Positions 62,101-64,000 of a stretch of 64,000 nucleotides of DNA are shown here, piece after piece (position 1 is the stretch's first letter; every line of letters begins with the position of its first letter). The stretch is from Stutzerimonas stutzeri. Lineage in GTDB: Bacteria > Pseudomonadota > Gammaproteobacteria > Pseudomonadales > Pseudomonadaceae. The DNA lies in NCBI RefSeq assembly GCF_024448895.1, contig NZ_JAMOIC010000011.1:1-64000 (forward strand), read 5' to 3'. The position numbers and the translations under genes were made by a program. The notes under the pieces were generated by a model, which did not search any database, was not told the DNA's origin, and saw only the letters and a list, made by a program, of their open reading frames with translations.

Positions 62101-63210
62101 TTTGGTGAGGGCGCTCTGCCCGAGGCGCTAGGTCGCGAGCTGCTGCGCATGACCGGCGCGCGGGTGTCGGATGATGCCTGGGCAGAAGCTGCGACGGGGC
62201 TTGAGAGCCATCTGAAGATGAACATCGAGGTGGTCGACGCCCGGGGCAAGTTCCTGGGAGAAGGCCGGGATCTGGCCGAGCTGACGGCACGCTTCAATGA
62301 AGCCAGCCAGGCCGCGCTGGCGCCCCCGCAGCAGAAGGCTGAACAGAAACCGGTCGAGGCCAAGGGCTTTGCCCAGGTTGCCGAAAAGGCACAGGCGAAG
62401 ATGGCGGGGCTTTCGATGACGGTCTATCCCGCACTGGTCGAGGAGGGCGGAGTGGTCAAGGAAGGCCGTTTCCCGACTCAGGCCGAAGCCGACTATCAGC
62501 ATCGCCGCGCCCTGCAGCGCTTGTTGTTGCAGCAGCTGGCCGAACCCGCCAAATACCTGCGCAACAAACTGCCGGGTCTCACCGAGCTGGCGTTGCTGTA
62601 CCGCGATATGGGCAAAATCGATGCCCTGGTCGAAGACATTCTGCTGGCCAGCCTGGACAGCTGCATCCTGGCTGATGAGCCGCAACTGCCTCGCGACGGT
62701 GCCGCTCTGGCGTCGCTGGCCGAACGTAAACGCGGGGACTGGGCTGCGCATGCCGAGCGTCTGGCTCGCCTGACGCTGGAAATTCTCAAGCACTGGCACG
62801 GCCTGCAAAAGCGCTTCAAAGGGAAGATCGATCTGGCTCAGGCAGTGGCGCTGAACGACATCAAGGCGCAACTGGGCAATCTGGTCTATCCCGGTTTTGT
62901 CCGCGAGACGCCAGCCGAATGGTTGAAGGAATTGCCGCGCTATCTGAAGGCAGTAGAGCAGCGTTTCGAGAAAATCGGTGCGCAGCTGCAGCGTGATCGC
63001 GTCTGGTCCGGTGAGCTGGCCGGGTATTGGGAGCAATTCCAGGCGCGGTTGAAAAAGCATCAACAGGAAGGGAAGCGTGATCCGGAGCTGGTCCGGTACC
63101 GCTGGATGCTGGAGGAATATCGCGTATCGCTCTGGGCTCAGCAGCTCGGGACGAAAATGGCAGCGTCGGACAAACGGCTGAACAAGCAATGGTCGGTAGT
63201 TGAGGCTTGA
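59107..63210 (+). CDS. hrpA: ATP-dependent RNA helicase HrpA, with REP-derived insert
   Basis: A 1367-residue DEAH-box helicase. Motif I GETGSGKTTQ (about residues 100-109), DEAH box VDEAHERSLN (about 197-206), SAT, TNVAETSLTVPG, QRKGRCGRVEPG and the HA2/OB-fold and long HrpA-specific C-terminal region. HrpA resolves stalled ribosomes on mRNA and processes some transcripts in E. coli. An insert at about residues 624-646 is encoded by a REP pair and contains RRSQLAGD, the same octapeptide made by the REP arm in lhr. Right after it lies a G7C4 tract. E. coli HrpA is about 1300 residues. Single gene. Confidence 0.95.
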   Translation: MTDATPAFDQLLKNLDQAMYADRHRLRRQLHDLRKKAGDAPIEDERLVQWLERFQASAAKVEARRQSVPVMRYDDSLPIAAKRDEIKAALEKHQVLVIAGETGSGKTTQLPKICLEIGRGVHGLIGHTQPRRLAARSVATRVAEEVGTPLGELVGYQVRFEDQSKDSSLIKLMTDGILLAETQHDRFLEKYDTIIVDEAHERSLNIDFLLGYLKTLLPRRPDLKVIITSATIDLARFSEHFNGAPIVEVSGRTFPVETWYRPLAAESDEDGNRVEDDLTVDQGILASLDEIDAHEKSIGQRPGDVLVFLPGEREIRDAAEVLRKANLRFTEVLPLYARLTPADQQKIFRPAAGRKIVLATNVAETSLTVPGIRYVIDSGTARISRYSYRAKVQRLPIEAVSQASANQRKGRCGRVEPGICIRLYSEEDFFGRPEFTDPEILRTNLAAVILQMLHLRLGQIEDFPFIEPPDGKAISDGFNLLQELSAVNRENQLTPLGRQLARLPIDPRLGRMLLEAVHLGSMAEVLIVASALSVQDVRERPADRQQQADQAHAQWKDPDSDFAALINLWRGFEEKRQELGSNPLRTWCRKNFLNYLRLREWRDAHRQLTLIVRELKLNDNAQNRRSQLAGDQAIDGKDRQQAGSDKDDGGAPSADQLALTKDKKVNVKLAQQADASEAAQKAKSYAAVHKAILAGLLSQVGHKTEEGDFLGARQRRFWVHPSSVIGRKKPNWIMAAELVETTKLFARMVAKIEPDWIEPLAKHLTKTNYIEPHWEKKRGQVVAFEQVTLYGMIVVARRPVHFGPIDPSVARELFIREGLVRGEMLSRAKALTANRELLELFDELEAKARRRDIIADEDTLFAYYDARVPQDIYQTASFENWYKRESAKDPQLLVMRDEDVLARDASEVTAAQYPDHLRIGELQLSLDYHFEPNHPRDGVTLRVPAPLLPQLRAERLDWLVPGLIEAKAVALVRNLPKAIRKNFVPVPDFVKAALSKITFGEGALPEALGRELLRMTGARVSDDAWAEAATGLESHLKMNIEVVDARGKFLGEGRDLAELTARFNEASQAALAPPQQKAEQKPVEAKGFAQVAEKAQAKMAGLSMTVYPALVEEGGVVKEGRFPTQAEADYQHRRALQRLLLQQLAEPAKYLRNKLPGLTELALLYRDMGKIDALVEDILLASLDSCILADEPQLPRDGAALASLAERKRGDWAAHAERLARLTLEILKHWHGLQKRFKGKIDLAQAVALNDIKAQLGNLVYPGFVRETPAEWLKELPRYLKAVEQRFEKIGAQLQRDRVWSGELAGYWEQFQARLKKHQQEGKRDPELVRYRWMLEEYRVSLWAQQLGTKMAASDKRLNKQWSVVEA
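60976..61042 (+). repeat. REP pair inside hrpA
   Basis: Arm 1 60976-61000 with core GTAGGAGCCAGCTTGCTGGC, arm 2 61017-61042 as its inverted copy GCCAGCAAGCTGGCTCC. The frame stays open. Confidence 0.9.
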
Positions 63211-63621
63211 AGCCTCTGCAGTCAGGGCGCTCGGCTGTAGGACTGAGCGTGTACGGCCTTGATGGTGCAGCTGATCGGTTGGTCGAATAAATTCGACCCT
63301 ACGGATGGGCGGGGTGCGCTGCTTATAGCGCCGGTGCGACACGGTCTATTCGGGCTGGCCGTGTGCGGGTTTAATCGCGCATGTGGTGGGTTTGTCGAAT
63401 AAATTAGATCCTGCCGGTCGGCGGTGTGCCGCCTATAGCGCTGGTGCGACACGGCTGCCTGGGCTGGCCGTGTTCGGGTTTGATGGCACAGGTGGTGGGT
63501 CGGTCGAATAAATTCGACCCTACGGCCATGGCGGATACGCAGCTTTGGTGTCAGCGCTTCTCTCCCTGTAGGGCCGAATGCTGCTCGTAGGTGGCGGGGA
63601 TGTTAGTCGCTGAGTGTTTGG
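63211..63621. other. Intergenic repeat region
   Basis: A 411-base gap filled mostly by the tandem array described separately, with no gene. Confidence 0.6.
63249..63540. repeat. Tandem array of about 110-base palindrome-bearing units
   Basis: About 2.7 units start at 63249, 63361 and 63470. Units 1 and 3 contain the perfect palindrome GGTCGAATAAATTCGACC (63281-63298 and 63502-63519); unit 2 has a decayed version. The units share TATAGCGC(C/T)GGTGCGACACGG and GGGCTGGCCGTGT stretches. Noncoding. Confidence 0.85.
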
Positions 63622-64000
63622 TCAATGCGGCTTGGACGGACCTGATTGACGGTTGCCGAGCATCCGCGCCAGCACGTCTTCATCTTGCGGCCGACGCCGG
63701 TGGACGAACACCATCGCGACATGGCCGATCACCAATACCAGCAGTAACCAGCCCAGCCAACTGTGCAGGAAGCCCGGTGCCGTCATCCAGCTGATGGCGT
63801 CGCCTTCGAATCCAGGCATCAGCGGAATTCCGAACGGCTCGAATGCTCGCCCTGAGCCATATTGGCGAACCAGGCCGATTAGCGGGATGGCGATCATCAG
63901 CACATAGAGCGCCAGATGGCCGAGCCCAGCCATTGCGCTGAGCGATGGCGGCCGATTTCCGCGGTTGTACAACGACCAGAGCCCGCGCGCGACGACCAAT
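63622..64000 (-). CDS. Cytochrome b561 family protein (partial, 5' end outside window)
   Basis: The last 125 or so residues of a membrane cytochrome b whose start lies beyond the right edge. Visible are two hydrophobic helices (LALYVLMIAIPLIGLV and WLGWLLLVLVIGHVAMVFV) with His residues in GHLALY, FLHSWLGW and VIGHVAMV that suit heme b ligation, and a charged C-terminal tail. This is the YceJ/cytochrome b561 pattern; such proteins move electrons in the inner membrane, some to superoxide or quinone. Confidence 0.8.
   Translation of the reverse strand, partial: LVVARGLWSLYNRGNRPPSLSAMAGLGHLALYVLMIAIPLIGLVRQYGSGRAFEPFGIPLMPGFEGDAISWMTAPGFLHSWLGWLLLVLVIGHVAMVFVHRRRPQDEDVLARMLGNRQSGPSKPH

Noticed and set aside
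62128-63342. 404-residue minus-strand ORF opposite the hrpA 3' end
   Set aside because: It runs antisense through conserved hrpA sequence into the repeat array and shows no domain.
63249-63540. Repeat array considered as CRISPR or phage attachment site
   Set aside because: Units are about 110 bases and alike throughout, with no cas genes, integrase or tRNA nearby.

Overview
This is a GC-rich, almost fully coding chromosomal window with the gene content and codon style of Pseudomonas sensu lato. Three things point to the Stutzerimonas (former Pseudomonas stutzeri) group: a secreted pullulanase (starch use), an apparent ccoM gene (a small cbb3-oxidase subunit known from P. stutzeri ZoBell), and REP elements of the type GTAGGAGCCAGCTTGCTGGC. 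The genus call is an inference from content, not from a marker gene. I see no rRNA, tRNA, CRISPR array, prophage, insertion sequence or transposase.

Layout. 0.2-8.2 kb (minus strand): purine catabolism, xdhA-xdhB-xdhC-guaD, then an 8-oxoguanine deaminase. 8.3-13.5 kb (minus): a complete branched-chain amino acid ABC importer, braC plus livHMGF. 13.7-17.4 kb: a DUF2288 gene and a PhnD/PhnC/PhnE/PhnE-type oxyanion importer. 17.6-24.9 kb (plus): a small ORF, a protealysin-like metalloprotease with its emfourin-type inhibitor, a beta-hydroxyacid dehydrogenase with a Hyi-family isomerase, a Spinster-type MFS transporter, a YegD-type Hsp70 and a CHAD protein. 25-29.4 kb: periplasmic cyclophilin, a LysR regulator with a divergent periplasmic protein, a DEAD-box RNA helicase and two small genes. 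29.4-36.1 kb (minus): a secreted GH5 glycosidase with three N-terminal repeats behind an AT-rich leader, then egtB-egtD coupled to a subtilisin-like protease. 36.3-45.4 kb: SDR, a small protein, lhr, rapA. 45.6-47.1 kb: small protein, AlkB-type dioxygenase, a 53-residue protein, and ccoM with two Anr/FNR-type boxes. 47.1-58.9 kb: pullulanase, phaJ divergent from fadD2-fadD1, a chemoreceptor and a secreted M28 aminopeptidase with a perfect Anr/FNR box between them. 59.1-64 kb: hrpA, a tandem palindromic repeat array and the 3' part of a cytochrome b561 gene cut by the window edge.

How the genes fit together. Guanine deaminase, 8-oxoguanine deaminase and xanthine dehydrogenase send purines to urate; the dehydrogenase/isomerase pair could act later on glyoxylate-derived C3 acids, although gcl is not here. 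PhaJ and the two FadD enzymes handle fatty acids. Pullulanase, GH5 enzyme and aminopeptidase are exported depolymerases that would feed importers such as the branched-chain amino acid system.

Most unusual points: in-frame REP-pair insertions inside two helicase genes (three tandem copies in lhr, one in hrpA); a repeat domain on the GH5 enzyme that I do not recognise; a subtilase whose catalytic Asp position reads Glu; and paired Anr boxes before the micro-gene ccoM.
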